Below, piece after piece: positions 33,908 through 43,874 of a stretch of DNA of 64,000 nt. Both the position numbers and the translations under genes were made by a program. Below the pieces are notes generated by a model. The model did not search any database, was not told the DNA's origin, and saw only the letters and a list, made by a program, of their open reading frames with translations. How positions within the stretch are numbered: the stretch's first letter is position 1; the number at the start of each line of letters is the position of its first letter. Origin of the DNA: Heliopora coerulea (taxonomy: Eukaryota > Cnidaria > Anthozoa > Scleralcyonacea > Helioporidae); NCBI GenBank assembly GCA_030142905.1, contig JASJOG010000171.1, positions 248,001 to 312,000 of the forward strand. The letters run 5' to 3'.

Positions 33908-35297
33908 GTGGGGGTCAAAAGTCTGAGTCCAGTCAATATGCTTTTGTCTTTTATTGATATACAATATATTTTCACACAACACGGCACTATATGTGCATAA
34001 CTTTAGCATTTACATCAACATTGGAATTGAGTACATTGTATTAACAAAGTAAACATTACTTTAATATTTTGTGTGACCTCCTTTTGCTTTTAAAACAGCT
34101 TTAACTCTTCCTGGCATAGAGTCAACAAGATTTCTGAGTACTGCTGGTTTAAGGTTATTCCAGCATTGATTACGGACATCCCATAGGTTGTCTTTACTTG
34201 TGGTATCATGTTTCACTTTCTCTCGTTTCAAATGTTCCTATAAATTCTCAATAGGGTTTAGATCCGGAGATTGAGGAAGAAAATCCATAACGACCATATT
34301 ACCTTTCTCTTCCTTCCTTCTTAAATAATTTTTACACATGTGAGAAGTGTGTTTCGGATCATTATCTTGTTGCAACACAAAACCCCTTCCTCACAACCTT
34401 AAGCCAGATGGTATGGCTCGTCTTTGAAGGATGGAGTGATATTTTTGCTTTGTAAGAGTGTTCTTAATTCTTTAAAGATCGCCAACACCATTATAACTAA
34501 AGCAGCCCCAAACCTAAATGTTCCCACCACCATGTTTCACTGTTGGCTTGAGGCAAGTATTTATAAATCTCTCATTCTTTCTACGTCTAACATAAATGCG
34601 ACGGTTATTTCCGTATATTTCAAATTTTGATTCATCTGCAAAAAGAACATTTTTCGAATCTTCTTTAGTGTAACGCCTGTATTTTCCGGCCCATAGCCAC
34701 CGTTTCCGTTTGTTTCGAGATCTTAGCAATGGTTTTAAGACAGCCACTCTTCCATGTGGACCACATGCATTTAGTTTCCTTTTCACTGTTGATCTGCATA
34801 TTGTTTTTTCTCGAGTTTCATTAACTATTGATTGAATGTTACCAGCCGTCGCAGTTCTATTACGTAAGGAAGTTGTCTTAATGTACTGATCCTCCTTCAA
34901 AGTGGTAGCTCTTGGCCTCCCAGATCTTGGTTTTGTAGAAGAGGATTTTGTTCCTCGAAATCTTTCCAAAGTTCACTGCACGGCACCCTTTGAAACACTT
35001 ATCTATTCAGCAATTTTGCGTTGTGAAAAACCTTCATTACTCAGTGCAATTATTTGACCTCTTATTCCTTCACTGAGTCCTTTTGCCGTCTTTGGTCCAG
35101 CTACACATCATAGAGACTTTATATAAATTACAGCGTGTGTTAAATAACTCAAAAATTAAAAGGAAGGCAAGAGGAAACATTTACTGATAAAAATCCGCAT
35201 GTGTAAATCAATAAATGAATTTTTCTCCACATGAAACATGATTTATCATACATTGAGGGAAAAAATACCATTGGACTCAGACTTTTCACCCCCACTG
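33906..35297 (-). mobile_element. Tc1-like transposon, complete but dead
   Basis: A 1392-bp element with inverted ends that read inward CAGTGGGGGTCAAAAGTCTG (left) and CAGTGGGGGTGAAAAGTCTG (right). It sits between TA dinucleotide runs. The right end is followed by TA; the left is preceded by TT, a mutated or lost copy of the TA target. The single transposase gene on the minus strand is degraded. Confidence 0.9.
34061..35110 (-). pseudogene. Tc1-like transposase, broken
   Basis: Cut-and-paste transposase of the Tc1 family, DNA-binding then DDE. Text in order: GLSEGIRGQIIALSNEGFSQ (N-terminal HTH, followed by two stops near 34970-35010), SGRPRATT and the second HTH, FADESKFEIYG (first catalytic Asp, about 34640), VKHGGGNI then a stop and VWGCFS (about 34515-34480), another stop in GVGDL, then text for NDPKHTS-like (second Asp region) and [10 protein letters not shown] (third acidic residue, about 34255-34290). 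It ends KGGHTKY at 34061. At least four stops are present, so it is inactive. Confidence 0.85.
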
Positions 35298-35299
35298 TA

Positions 35300-36545
35300 T
35301 ATATATATATAAACCAAAGGTGAGGACCAGGAAGGTTGCAGTGTTGGTTTGAGAATGAAGAGCGCTCAATACCATACCAGTTGAGCGAATAAAGAAGTAA
35401 AATAGACAAAATTTTTTGCTATCGCTACTCTGAGTTTCACGCGCTTAGGCGATCATCAGGCAACTGACAGATTATTTAATTATTCACACATTTATAACAT
35501 TTGCAGGTTTACAGATGGTGTTGTGTTACATGTCGGCATGCACTGAAAAGCTCCGATCGTTTATTTAGGATGTTCTTTTTACGTCCCTTCAAGATTAATA
35601 GCTTTTCTTCAAAGCATAGGCGGCGTTTTCTAGATCCTGCTTTACATGATGGGAGCTGTTTGATGATTTCCCACTTTATCGTGAATTTCGTTTGTTGTCC
35701 TTGAGTTGCCATATGTGTTTGGAGACATCAGTTTCGTTATAGTATTTTTTGTTGTTCAGTGATTTTCTGTGGTTTCGGTATCTAGTTTTGAAGTCGTTGG
35801 CTGTGAAGCTTATGTATGTTCGTGTCTCGTTGTTGTCAGTTGTTATAACTTCGGCCTTGTAAATTACGTTCGTTTTTAGGCAATTGCCTTGGATTGGGCA
35901 TTGGTCAGGTTGCCTACAGTTGTAGTGACTTGTGTTGTTTGTTTGTTGATTTTGTTCGGTTGTCATGTCTTTTGAGTATTGTTTTGTTGTGTCCAGTGAT
36001 AAAGGATTTCATGTTTTCGTTGCAGCTATAACTTACGCGTATAGTGTGTCTGTTAAAGAGCTTGGAAAGTTTGATATTAGGCGGGAAGTGTTTGTCAATA
36101 AGTTGTAAAAAGTCGCGTGAGATGTTTGTTTTGACGTTTTTGCTGTAAGGAGGATTAAACCAGATCACGTTTCGTTGTCTGTTACGTTGGGTATTTGTAT
36201 TAGTGTTAGGTGGTTCGTATTTAAGTTGTGTGTTAAAGTTGCTTCGTTTGAGGGCTTCGTTATAGATGAGGGCAGCGGCGTCAAAACTGTTTTTATTAGA
36301 TGATAGTTTGTTAATTCGTCGGTTGATAGATCCGGGGAGTTCGCGTATTATGGAGGGTGGGTGGTTAGATGAGCGGTTGATGTAGAGGTTCGTCGTTTGG
36401 TTTTCTGTAGGATTTGTAAGTACCGTTGGTGAGGTCGAATGTTAAGGCAAGAAAGTTTGTGCGATCTTGGTTAGTCAGTGTTGTAATTTTAAGACCGAGG
36501 TCGTCAAATATAAGACCTCGGCCCTGGTCCTCATCTTTGGTTTAT
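35300..36545 (-). pseudogene. Penelope-like element, RT end to 3' repeat
   Basis: Minus strand. It starts within the RT thumb (DDLGLKITTL and TFDLTNGTYKSYRKPNDEPL, about 36515-36370), where a 2-bp loss shifts the frame. It continues NRSSNHPPSIIRELPGSINR, then [20 protein letters not shown] and HTIRVSYSCNENMKSFITGH (36168-35980). After another frame change comes a Cys-rich linker and GIY-YIG remnant (CPIQGNCLKTNVIYKAEV, RTYISFTANDFKTRYRNHRK, 35966-35676). The 3' untranslated part carries a hammerhead motif (35426-35459) and ends near TGAGGACCAGG text at 35310-35330. That text reappears inverted at 36520-36545, so the copy is bounded by inverted repeats. Confidence 0.8.
35426..35459 (-). ncRNA. 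hammerhead ribozyme motif in Penelope 3' repeat
   Basis: Minus strand: core CTGATGA (complement of 35453-35459), stem II TCGC/GCGT with a central C-G, G-C, C-G and one U-U mismatch next to the core, GAAA (35435-35438), stem III ACTC/GAGT with a one-base gap, and a GUA cleavage triplet. Stem III is too tight for a normal hairpin loop, favouring a dimeric fold. A partial copy of the 3' half (CTCTGAGTAAC on minus) recurs at about 37050-37075. Confidence 0.5.
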
Positions 36546-36594
36546 ACACGCTCCTGTTTAAAGTTGAGCGTTCTTCTTGGCTTGAAATCCCGAC

Positions 36595-36945
36595 GACATA
36601 TGCAGCAGATTAGGTTTAGTTATTCACTGAAGAACATTGGCCTACCAAGTCAAGACAACTACCTCAGAAATCTCATCGACAAGACCCAAAACTTTATTCA
36701 AACTCATTTCTTACTATGTGACAAGGAAAGAAAAGAACTTATTCGTATATTTGAACCACTGATGACACATGAGCAATAGTTATTTATCTATAGGATAAAT
36801 AACGACAACGGAGGCTTTAAGACAGATACATGGCTTAAAGCCGATCTTTCAGGTATTTATCCTACTTAAAAAAAAATTAAAGAGGTTTTCTTAAAGAAAC
36901 CTGAGGGAATAGTCAATAGAGACTTCTAGGATGTAATATATCTAT
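36595..36945 (+). pseudogene. Penelope-like N-terminal fragment, opposite orientation
   Basis: The plus strand encodes FSYSLKNIGLPSQDNYLRNL and IDKTQNFIQ, like the N-terminal region of Penelope-like proteins, and then loses similarity. It begins about 50 bp from the 5' end of the minus-strand element at 35300-36545, so the two pieces lie head to head. The tail runs into the TCTA array. Confidence 0.5.
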
Positions 36946-36951
36946 ATCTTT

Positions 36952-36954
36952 CTT

Positions 36955-37015
<61 letters not shown>

Positions 37016-37026
37016 ATATATATATA
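36952..37026. repeat. (TCTA)n-(TA)n microsatellite
   Basis: About 16 TCTA units followed by a TA run. The same composite array occurs at 46307-46370 and 48537-48612 beside Penelope-like ends. Next to it, 37027-37080 is a short inverted scrap of Penelope 3' repeat. Confidence 0.9.
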
Positions 37027-37127
37027 TGGAATGAATAAGCTTAAAGTTCTTGGTTGTTACTCAGAGTTTCACTTCTCTATATACATATATATATATACAT
37101 ATATATATATACATATATATATATATA

Positions 37128-38460
37128 CAGGGTGTATCAAAAAAACTGCAAACACTATAATTTGCATAAGTAGATACTGTAAATAGCATTTCAATGCCTG
37201 TGCAACTAATTATGCTTCTGGGATTTGAAAATACGTTTTAATTTTCCTTGTTATTAGAATAACCACACAAAGTGAGTTAAAATGCAATTTAGGAATATTA
37301 TAAGTTCGACTACGAATGGCTCAGCTAACCACAGAACAAAGAGTGTTTATCGTGTTAAATTACGCGCAAACTCAAAGTTCGATCGCAGTTATAAACCGTT
37401 TCCGGGAAAGGTTCCCTGATCGAGTCCCACCTGTGCCAAGCACAGTTTTAAGAAACGCCAGAAAATATCAGAATTCAGGAACGAGCCTCAACCTTAACAA
37501 AGGCAATTCAGGCAGACGAAGAACCGCACGATCTGAAGAAAACGTTGCCGCTGTTAGGCATCTCCTCCAGGAAAACCCACATGTAAGTGCCCGCCGCAAT
37601 CTTCTTCCTATTTCCAGTGCAGGCTTTAACAGGATTACCAGGCTTGACCTAAGATAGCACCATACCAAATGCACGTGCAGCATGAGTTGTTTGCAGGAGA
37701 CTGTCCACGACGCTTACGATTCGCAGAATGGTTCAACGAACGCTGCCTACGCGAAAACTTTTTGGACAGCATTTTGATCGGAGATGAAGCCGGATTTGTG
37801 ATGAATGGAGAAGTGAATACTCATAATGTGCGGCAATATGCACCAAAGGGACAACCACCTACGTCCAATTTTCAAAGGAACGATTCGCGTGCAAAACTGA
37901 CTGTCTGGGCAGGACTTTGCGGAAATGGATTGATTATTGGCCCTTACTTTTTCGAAGGAAATGCAAACGACATTGCTTATCTTCGAATGCTAAATGAGTT
38001 TGTTTTCCCGCAACTTGCATTGCATTTTAACAATCAGTATTGGGAAGGAATGTTTCGGGGTCTTTGGTGGGTACAAGACGGTGCCCCAGCTCATCGTCTT
38101 GTTGAAGTAAGGGATCGTCTCAATGCTGTGTTTGTGAATAACCACGTCATTGGGTTTGGCCACAACGTCGAATGGCCACCTCGTTCACCGGACTTGACAC
38201 CATGTGACTTTTTTCTTTGGGGATATCTCAAAGACAAAATATTTTCGACACCACCGCGCGAAATTAATGAATTACGCCAGAGAATTGTCGACGAGTTCAA
38301 TGCCTTACGATAGCATACGGCCTTAATTGACCGGGCAGTGCGTGATATGCATAGGCGAACAATGCTTTGCGTTGAGAGAAATGGTGATCATGTCGAAGGA
38401 CGATATGCATGAATTGTAAATAAATGTCAACAAAAATCTTATTGTTTGTTTGATGTACAC
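37128..38460 (+). mobile_element. mariner-type transposon (DUF4817 group)
   Basis: The left end CAGGGTGTATCAAAAAAACT follows TA in a TATATA array. The right end is decayed around GTTTGTTTGATGTACAC (38444-38460). About 1.33 kb with one transposase gene. The high readability of its frame, with only two lesions, suggests it is younger than the Tc1 copy upstream. Confidence 0.75.
37316..38412 (+). pseudogene. mariner-superfamily transposase, two lesions
   Basis: ATG at 37316 opens a DUF4817-type HTH region (LTTEQRVFIVLNYAQTQSS, FPDRVPP, GNSGRRRTARSEENV, NPHVSARR). One base is missing near 37645-37660. The frame 37669-38313 then carries QHELFAGDCPRRLRFAEWF, IGDEAGFVMNG (first catalytic Asp), WWVQDGAPAH (second Asp) and WPPRSPDLTPCDFFLWGYLK (third Asp, giving a DDD-type triad). 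A TAG at 38311 stops the frame, but the same frame goes on with ALIDRAVRDMHRRT to TGA at 38410-38412. Intact length would be about 365 aa. It cuts and rejoins DNA at TA sites. Confidence 0.85.
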
Positions 38461-38639
38461 AATTTACTTTGCTCATGGGTTCGTGTTTTCGTTTCTAACC
38501 CTAATCCTAACAGTACGAATTTCGACATCCCCAAGCATGAATTGTGTTTACGCACCCTTGGGATCAATTACTGCTAAATTATGCAACTTTCGTCAATATC
38601 TGATTCCAAAAGAGTTTGCGGTTCTTTTGATGCACACTG

Positions 38640-38670
38640 TATATATACATACTGTATATATACATACATA

Positions 38671-38702
<32 letters not shown>
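38640..38702. repeat. TA/TACA microsatellite
   Basis: Impure TATATACA units passing into (TA)n. Open frames of Ile/Tyr repeats on both strands here are artefacts. 38703-39120 holds no recognised gene. Confidence 0.85.
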
Positions 38703-38705
<3 letters not shown>

Positions 38706-39155
38706 TCCTTTGCCGAAACCTATTGAGCGCCATGAGAATGAGGACAATACATCCAGATGTGTTGTAGAATATTATAAACAATAATTGGCTAGATGGTAAG
38801 GTTGTTTTTGATATCTGTATAAATTGGCCTCTTTAGCTTCGTATGTCAATTGTCCATTTCGGACGACGTGATACATGATTTATCATTCTAATCACTATTC
38901 TACGATGCGTATCTGAAGATCGTTCAACATAACAGAAAAAATTCCCCTGATTATAGTTAAGTGACCTGAAATGGGTAAACAAATTTCAGAGCTAATGGAG
39001 ACCATTTTATGTTGTTAATGTATTTTTAAATGCACCCAAAGTATTTAGTGACTGACTAATCGTCTGAATTTTTTTCCTTATAGTAGTCCTATAGAGTCTA
39101 AATGGACCATTCTATCTGCGCCCTAGTGCGAAGTGTAGTGACGATGTTGGCGCCA

Positions 39156-39520
39156 CATGCTATTTAATTGTGCCTGTCGGACATAATACGTTTGGAAATA
39201 CCATGAAAAAATTGTGTAAAGATGCAGGCATAACGGGAAACAAAACTAATCACTCTCTTCGAGCAACAACAGAAACGCGAGGTTTGGATATGGGCATTCC
39301 CGAGAAGATTTTAATGGAAAGAACAGGGCAACGTTCGGTTGGTTCGTTGCTCCGCTATCGGCGACCATCTGAAGAACAAAAGACAATGGTATCGCATGCT
39401 CTTGATGATGGTAAGAGGTTGAGTGAAATGGACAGTGAAGATATGCCAAGCTTGAAACGATCGTGTTTTACAAAACGAAGAAAAAGAAGAAAAAGGAGTT
39501 CCTATGGAGGGTCACAATGA
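39156..39520 (+). pseudogene. tyrosine recombinase C-terminal fragment (Crypton-like)
   Basis: The frame encodes the second half of a tyrosine recombinase domain: KLCKDAGITGNKTNHSLRAT (HxxR box, here HSLR), GIPEKILMERTGQRSVGSLL (the usual GHRS reads GQRS, so the second His is Gln) and RYRR with the likely nucleophilic Tyr. A basic tail KRRKRRKR follows. The first catalytic Arg and N-terminal region are not found upstream. Such domains occur in Crypton transposons and in Crypton-derived DUF3504-type host genes. The truncation and the His change argue for a dead fragment. Confidence 0.65.
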
Positions 39521-39524
39521 AAAC

Positions 39525-40860
39525 GTTATTATCTTTCAAAACCGTCCTATGAATATTAATAATTTTAACGTCAAAGTACTTCATATGATTTTACTAATGG
39601 TATGGATTTAATAGTGTGGGTTAATTCTGTTGAGTTGTAAATATCTCTAGCGAATTATAAACTTAAGAACCGTTACTTTGTGATTTCGTTGTTCGTATTT
39701 TTTAATCGACGTTAGAGGGAGTACATATGTAGTCCCCGAGACTCTACATATAATCCCAGATACCTATGTAAAAAAAGCTAATTTAGTACATTCATCCCCA
39801 TTTCCCCCGGCACAATTCAAAAGCCGCCGTCAGCTTTTAAAATATTCTATTGTTCTTGGCAAGTTTATTAGACAGATAAAAACCTGAAAAGAACAAAGAA
39901 AACCAACATAATTGTGTTTTAGTTTAGTGATAAAAAATCTACACTCAATATGGTAGTTTCCGGCAAACCAGGCAGCTTGATTCCTTCCAGCACCCCTTAT
40001 TTCTTTTGAGCGTGCAGTCGATTTTGTCTCCCCCTCTCTCGGCGGTAATATATCCATCCAAGACACTGACGAGAGTACGATATTTCTAATGACGGGGGAA
40101 GAACTTGATAATATTAGTAAAATTTCAATGGACAACAAATTTGAAGGCCTGTACATCCTCTTTATAGTACTTAAACATAACGTTTCTTCACTGGTTAGGT
40201 GACCCTTATGTAGTTAAAGGCTTCCATAGAGCACCCAGTTGCACTAACACCAACCGGTCAGGATATCTCTCCTAGAGTAGTATCGTCTGGTGTTACCTTG
40301 TGTGAGAAAATAGAAGACTGTTCCTAAAAGGAATGGCTTTATTGAGATTGGTTTGATTTTTGATAGGTTCAGTATAACTCGTCTTCCATTCGGACGTGTC
40401 CGCTTGACGAGTGAACGCCAAATTATAAATGAATGATCATGACATCCGTAATTTTATCTCTGCTTAATATGGAAATTCCATTTAATGAAGTAACAGAAGA
40501 TGATCATATTAGAAAAAATTTCCATTGAAATAGGATTTAAATAATACTACAAATAACGCGACGCCAACAGTACACCATCTGTGCAGTATGAAAAACGTAC
40601 TCAAGAACCTAGCCAGTATTAACGTCTCCTCTAAATTGTTGGCATGGGAGAAGCTTTCACCGTTTCTAAATATTGCGCATAACTTTAAGCCCATAAAACC
40701 ATTAACGATTCTGTTGTCGTTCTCTAAATTTTAGAATTAGTTGGTTTTGTATCAAAACATCGAATCTCGATTAAAATTAAATTGCATTAATGATTTAAAA
40801 TCCTCAACCACATTATCTTGCTATCAAGCACTATTGTAGCAACCATATTCTACTTTTTTA
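39525..40860. other. no gene; partly old repeat
   Basis: The stretch 40060-40290 resembles 19960-20190 (shared GGGGAAGAACTTGAT, AAATTTCAA, then a GTTA...GAGTACCCAG-like stretch), so it is dispersed repeat DNA seen on the 3' side of GPCR copies. Short open frames (39830-40156, 40509-40694 minus) have no support. Confidence 0.4.
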
Positions 40861-40879
40861 CATGTTTAAGACATTGAAC

Positions 40880-41640
40880 ACCCAATATAGCATTCAGCTG
40901 ATCAATATCTCATTGATCAAATCGATATCACATTCATCAAATCTATATCAAGTTGAACAAAAGAATATCACATTCAATAAAGCAGAATCATATTCAACAA
41001 CTCAATATCATATCACATTCTGAATATAATATTGATTTGATGAATGTGATATTGGTTTGTTGAATTTGATATTTACTTAATGAACTTTATGAATGTGTTA
41101 TTGATATGCTGAATATGATATTGTTTTGATGAATGTGATATTAATTTGTTGAATGTGATCATGATTTGTTAAATTTCATATTTATTTGCTGAATGTAATG
41201 TTGATTTGTTGAATCTGATATGGATTTATTGATTGTGATATTTATTTGCGAATTGTTTCGAATGCGATATTGATTGGTTGAATCTGATATTGATTTGTTG
41301 AATGTGATATGACTTATAGAATAGGATATTCATTTGCTAAGGGTGATATTAATTCGCTTAATATGATATTGATTTGCTAAATGTGATGTTGGCTTGTTAA
41401 ATTTGATATTTACTCGTTGAATGAGATATTGATTTGTTGAATGAGATATTTCTATATGATGAACTTGATATTTATTTTTCGTATGATCTATTTATGTGCT
41501 GGATAGTACGAATTTAATGAATTTAATATTGACATGCAAAACATCGTATCTATTTGTTAAATGCGTTATTGATTTGTTGAATTTAACATAGATTTCTTGA
41601 ACGTGATATTAATTTTCCGAATGTGATATATCCGTGTTGG
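40880..41640. repeat. 20-bp minisatellite that switches orientation
   Basis: Diverged units of about 20 bp, GATATTGATTTGTTGAATGT and variants, fill this block. Left of about 41018 the units run on the minus strand (CAAATCGATATCACATTCAT); right of it they run on the plus strand. The switch point reads CACATTCTGAATATAATATT. The block ends in TGTTGGACGTTATTAAAAA and CGTGTTGTTGAAATATCC, shared with the second locus at 56405-56780. Confidence 0.8.
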
Positions 41641-41839
41641 ACGTTATTAAAAACGTGTTGTTGAAATATCCAGCAACACAGTGAAATTTCACCTGCTGAG
41701 TCTAGCTGCGACTTCCAACTCTCATATCAACCAAGGCTATCCTTTCATTTCAATGAAGACTGAATGTCGTAGTCTCTTTTTCCTCACAGAGTTGACGCTC
41801 CCTATGAGACATTCATAACAACGTGCATGTACAAACCAA

Positions 41840-42307
41840 ATGGCAACCGCGTGTGATAAATTGGGCCTTCCCTCACCTCGCGAGTTCACGGTATTCTTGC
41901 CTGACGTGGACGGTCAAAATTATGACAGGAAGCTGACCTCCCACGCAAAACATTTCGGACATAAGGTTTCCCTTTTGAAAATTTTCTTCGTAAGAATATT
42001 TTTACATTTTGTTGACGTAAATAAAAAAACCAAAACCACTTTCCCAGACGTGAAGGGAAGTAGAGTCATCACCGACTTCCCTCTCTATCCACCAATGTTC
42101 TTGTGTTTATGTTTCATTCTTTCAGACAAATTCTTACTCAGCATAATCTTGTACCCTCTTTTCGATGTCAAAAGAACGTTTATAACATTCGTTAGTTATA
42201 ACGCTTCTTCTTTTTCTACTTTGTTTTACCTTAACTTGAAAAATATTCCTCCTGCCAGGGATAACAAGTCAGGAACCGTTACCAGAAATTATCCCTTTTC
42301 AGTATGA
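41840..42307 (+). CDS. unrecognised 155-codon open frame
   Basis: ATG-led frame whose first 40 residues (MATACDKLGLPSPREFTVFL, then DVDGQNYDRKL) look protein-like, while the rest is hydrophobic and low in complexity, as if the frame ran on into intron. A GTTTCC splice-like site near residue 43 is possible. No homologous family is recognised, and the downstream text (about 42270-42360) resembles dispersed repeats. I rate it as probably not a full gene. Confidence 0.2.
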   Translation: MATACDKLGLPSPREFTVFLPDVDGQNYDRKLTSHAKHFGHKVSLLKIFFVRIFLHFVDVNKKTKTTFPDVKGSRVITDFPLYPPMFLCLCFILSDKFLLSIILYPLFDVKRTFITFVSYNASSFSTLFYLNLKNIPPARDNKSGTVTRNYPFSV

Positions 42308-42479
42308 GACATCTCCTTTTGACGAGTAAAATCGTCTGGCTTTAGCCAGAGTAAAGTTAAAAAGTCGGGTATAAACCAGAGAGAGTTAAAGATAAAACTC
42401 ACGCCACTTGAAAGCAAATTTGTTACGTTCGTAAAAAATTGTTTGCCATGTAAAAACAGCGAACTTCATACATCCGAAA

Positions 42480-43160
42480 CACTGAAATCGAGACTTCTAC
42501 AACAAAATTGGGCGAAGACAAATTGCGAAAACGAACGAAGGGAATGTGTACCTCAGGTCATAGGCAGTCAATGAAACATTATCGAGGAAATATTATCCAG
42601 GAAATATTTCAGCTTTTCGATGCTTGCTGAAATGTTTCCCGTTTCCTAGCCGTAAAAGCACTGTTGCATGTAGACATTTGGCTACTCAGAAAGAAAATTT
42701 GTCTCTGTGAGTTCACAAACATGTTTTGCTTCCAGGCCTCGATTTCTGCTTCTGGAACGTTGTTCCTTCGTTTGCTCACTCGAGTAACAATGTTTCCATG
42801 TTAACCGGGACTTAGCTGAATACATACACTGCTGTATGTACATGAATTTATACCGCTGGTTAATATTTCACATTAAATGTTTCCATGTTTAGACATGTTC
42901 AGGAAACATGGCATGGAAACAATGTCTCCGCAAAAATGTTTCCTTGTTTGCTGAGTAAATTACAATCTTCTGAATTCGGTGTCGTGGTTTAGCAAAACTT
43001 TGATGGACGTGTTTTTCTCTTTGTTAAAGTATGTGAACTTTCCAAAAGCCTTGTTTAAATATGATACTGTCGGCTTTACTCGTCGTTTTTTATTTTGGAT
43101 TTTTGGATAGGTTTGTTTTAGAATGAGACGTGGCTATTGATTAAAGCAACAGTAAATGAA
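42480..43160 (+). repeat. repeat block with R2 3' end (paralogue of 52200-52745)
   Basis: Aligned with 52200-52745 by eye: CTCGAGTAACAATGTTT, AACATGGCATGGAAAC, GTTTCCTTGTTTGCTGAG, then the R2 tail (CAAAACTTTGATGG, AAATATGATA, CGTGGCTATTGATTAAAG). Non-coding in both copies. Confidence 0.6.
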
Positions 43161-43344
43161 TAAAAAAAATATGAACATACAACATTACCTGTTAAATACT
43201 ATTTACATTATTTACATTTTCTTGAAAGCGAGGCTTGATGATCTTAATAAATTTATTAGATAAAATACTTTCGACAAATAGGGAAATAATGTTTTCGCAC
43301 CAACGTTTCCTTTTTTTGTTGAGGCCACTGGCTACGATTTTCTA

Positions 43345-43540
43345 AGATTGGTTGCGCTGTTTTAGGAAAACTGTGGAGGGTAGTTTTTTCTAGTAGATAA
43401 ACTATGCCAACCGTTAAAGGTCTTTATCAAATATGATATAACTTTCCTTTACTTACCGATTTTTATTTTAAATTTTTAGATTAGTATTGCTTTTGGATGG
43501 GAAGTGACTGTTTATTAAGACAGCAGTAAATAGAGGGGAC
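43345..43540 (+). repeat. R2 repeat 3' portion, additional copy
   Basis: Contains GGAGGGTAGTTTTTTCTAG, AAACTATGCCAACC, AAATATGATATAAC and the end GTGACTGTTTATTAAGACAG, matching R2. It is followed by GGGGACCCAGGGGG, which also follows the R2 end at 52105. Confidence 0.55.
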
Positions 43541-43874
43541 CCAGGGGGCAATGGCCCTCTCAAATGCGAATTTGGGGGCTGGTCCCCATTTCATACCAGT
43601 ATATTGAACCCCGTTGAACAATTAAATTATTGCTTCGTGTTTTAGATCTCAGCAACATTCGTTGCTACAACCAAAGTTGTCTTGGTGCAATATCAAACAA
43701 ACACTCGTTGCCATTTACCAAGTTATTCCAAATGATATTACTTGGTGGTGAGCACCGAGTCGGCTGACTATCTGGGTAGGCCATGCATACCCAGTTATAC
43801 TATTGTGGCAAACCTCAGGGTGTGCCACAATTTTGCCAACCATAATAGGGAAAAAAAATGAACCCTAGCAACGC

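Noticed and set aside
34424..34630. Plus-strand 68-codon open frame
   Set aside because: Antisense shadow of the Tc1 transposase relic.
36426..36779. 117-codon plus-strand frame as one gene
   Set aside because: The first half is antisense to the minus-strand Penelope RT text and the second half is a separate Penelope N-terminal scrap.
38450..38784. Three overlapping Ile/Tyr-rich open frames
   Set aside because: Products of the TATATACA/TA microsatellite.
40880..41640. CRISPR-like array
   Set aside because: The units are contiguous, diverged and AT-rich without unique spacers, in an animal genome; it is a minisatellite.
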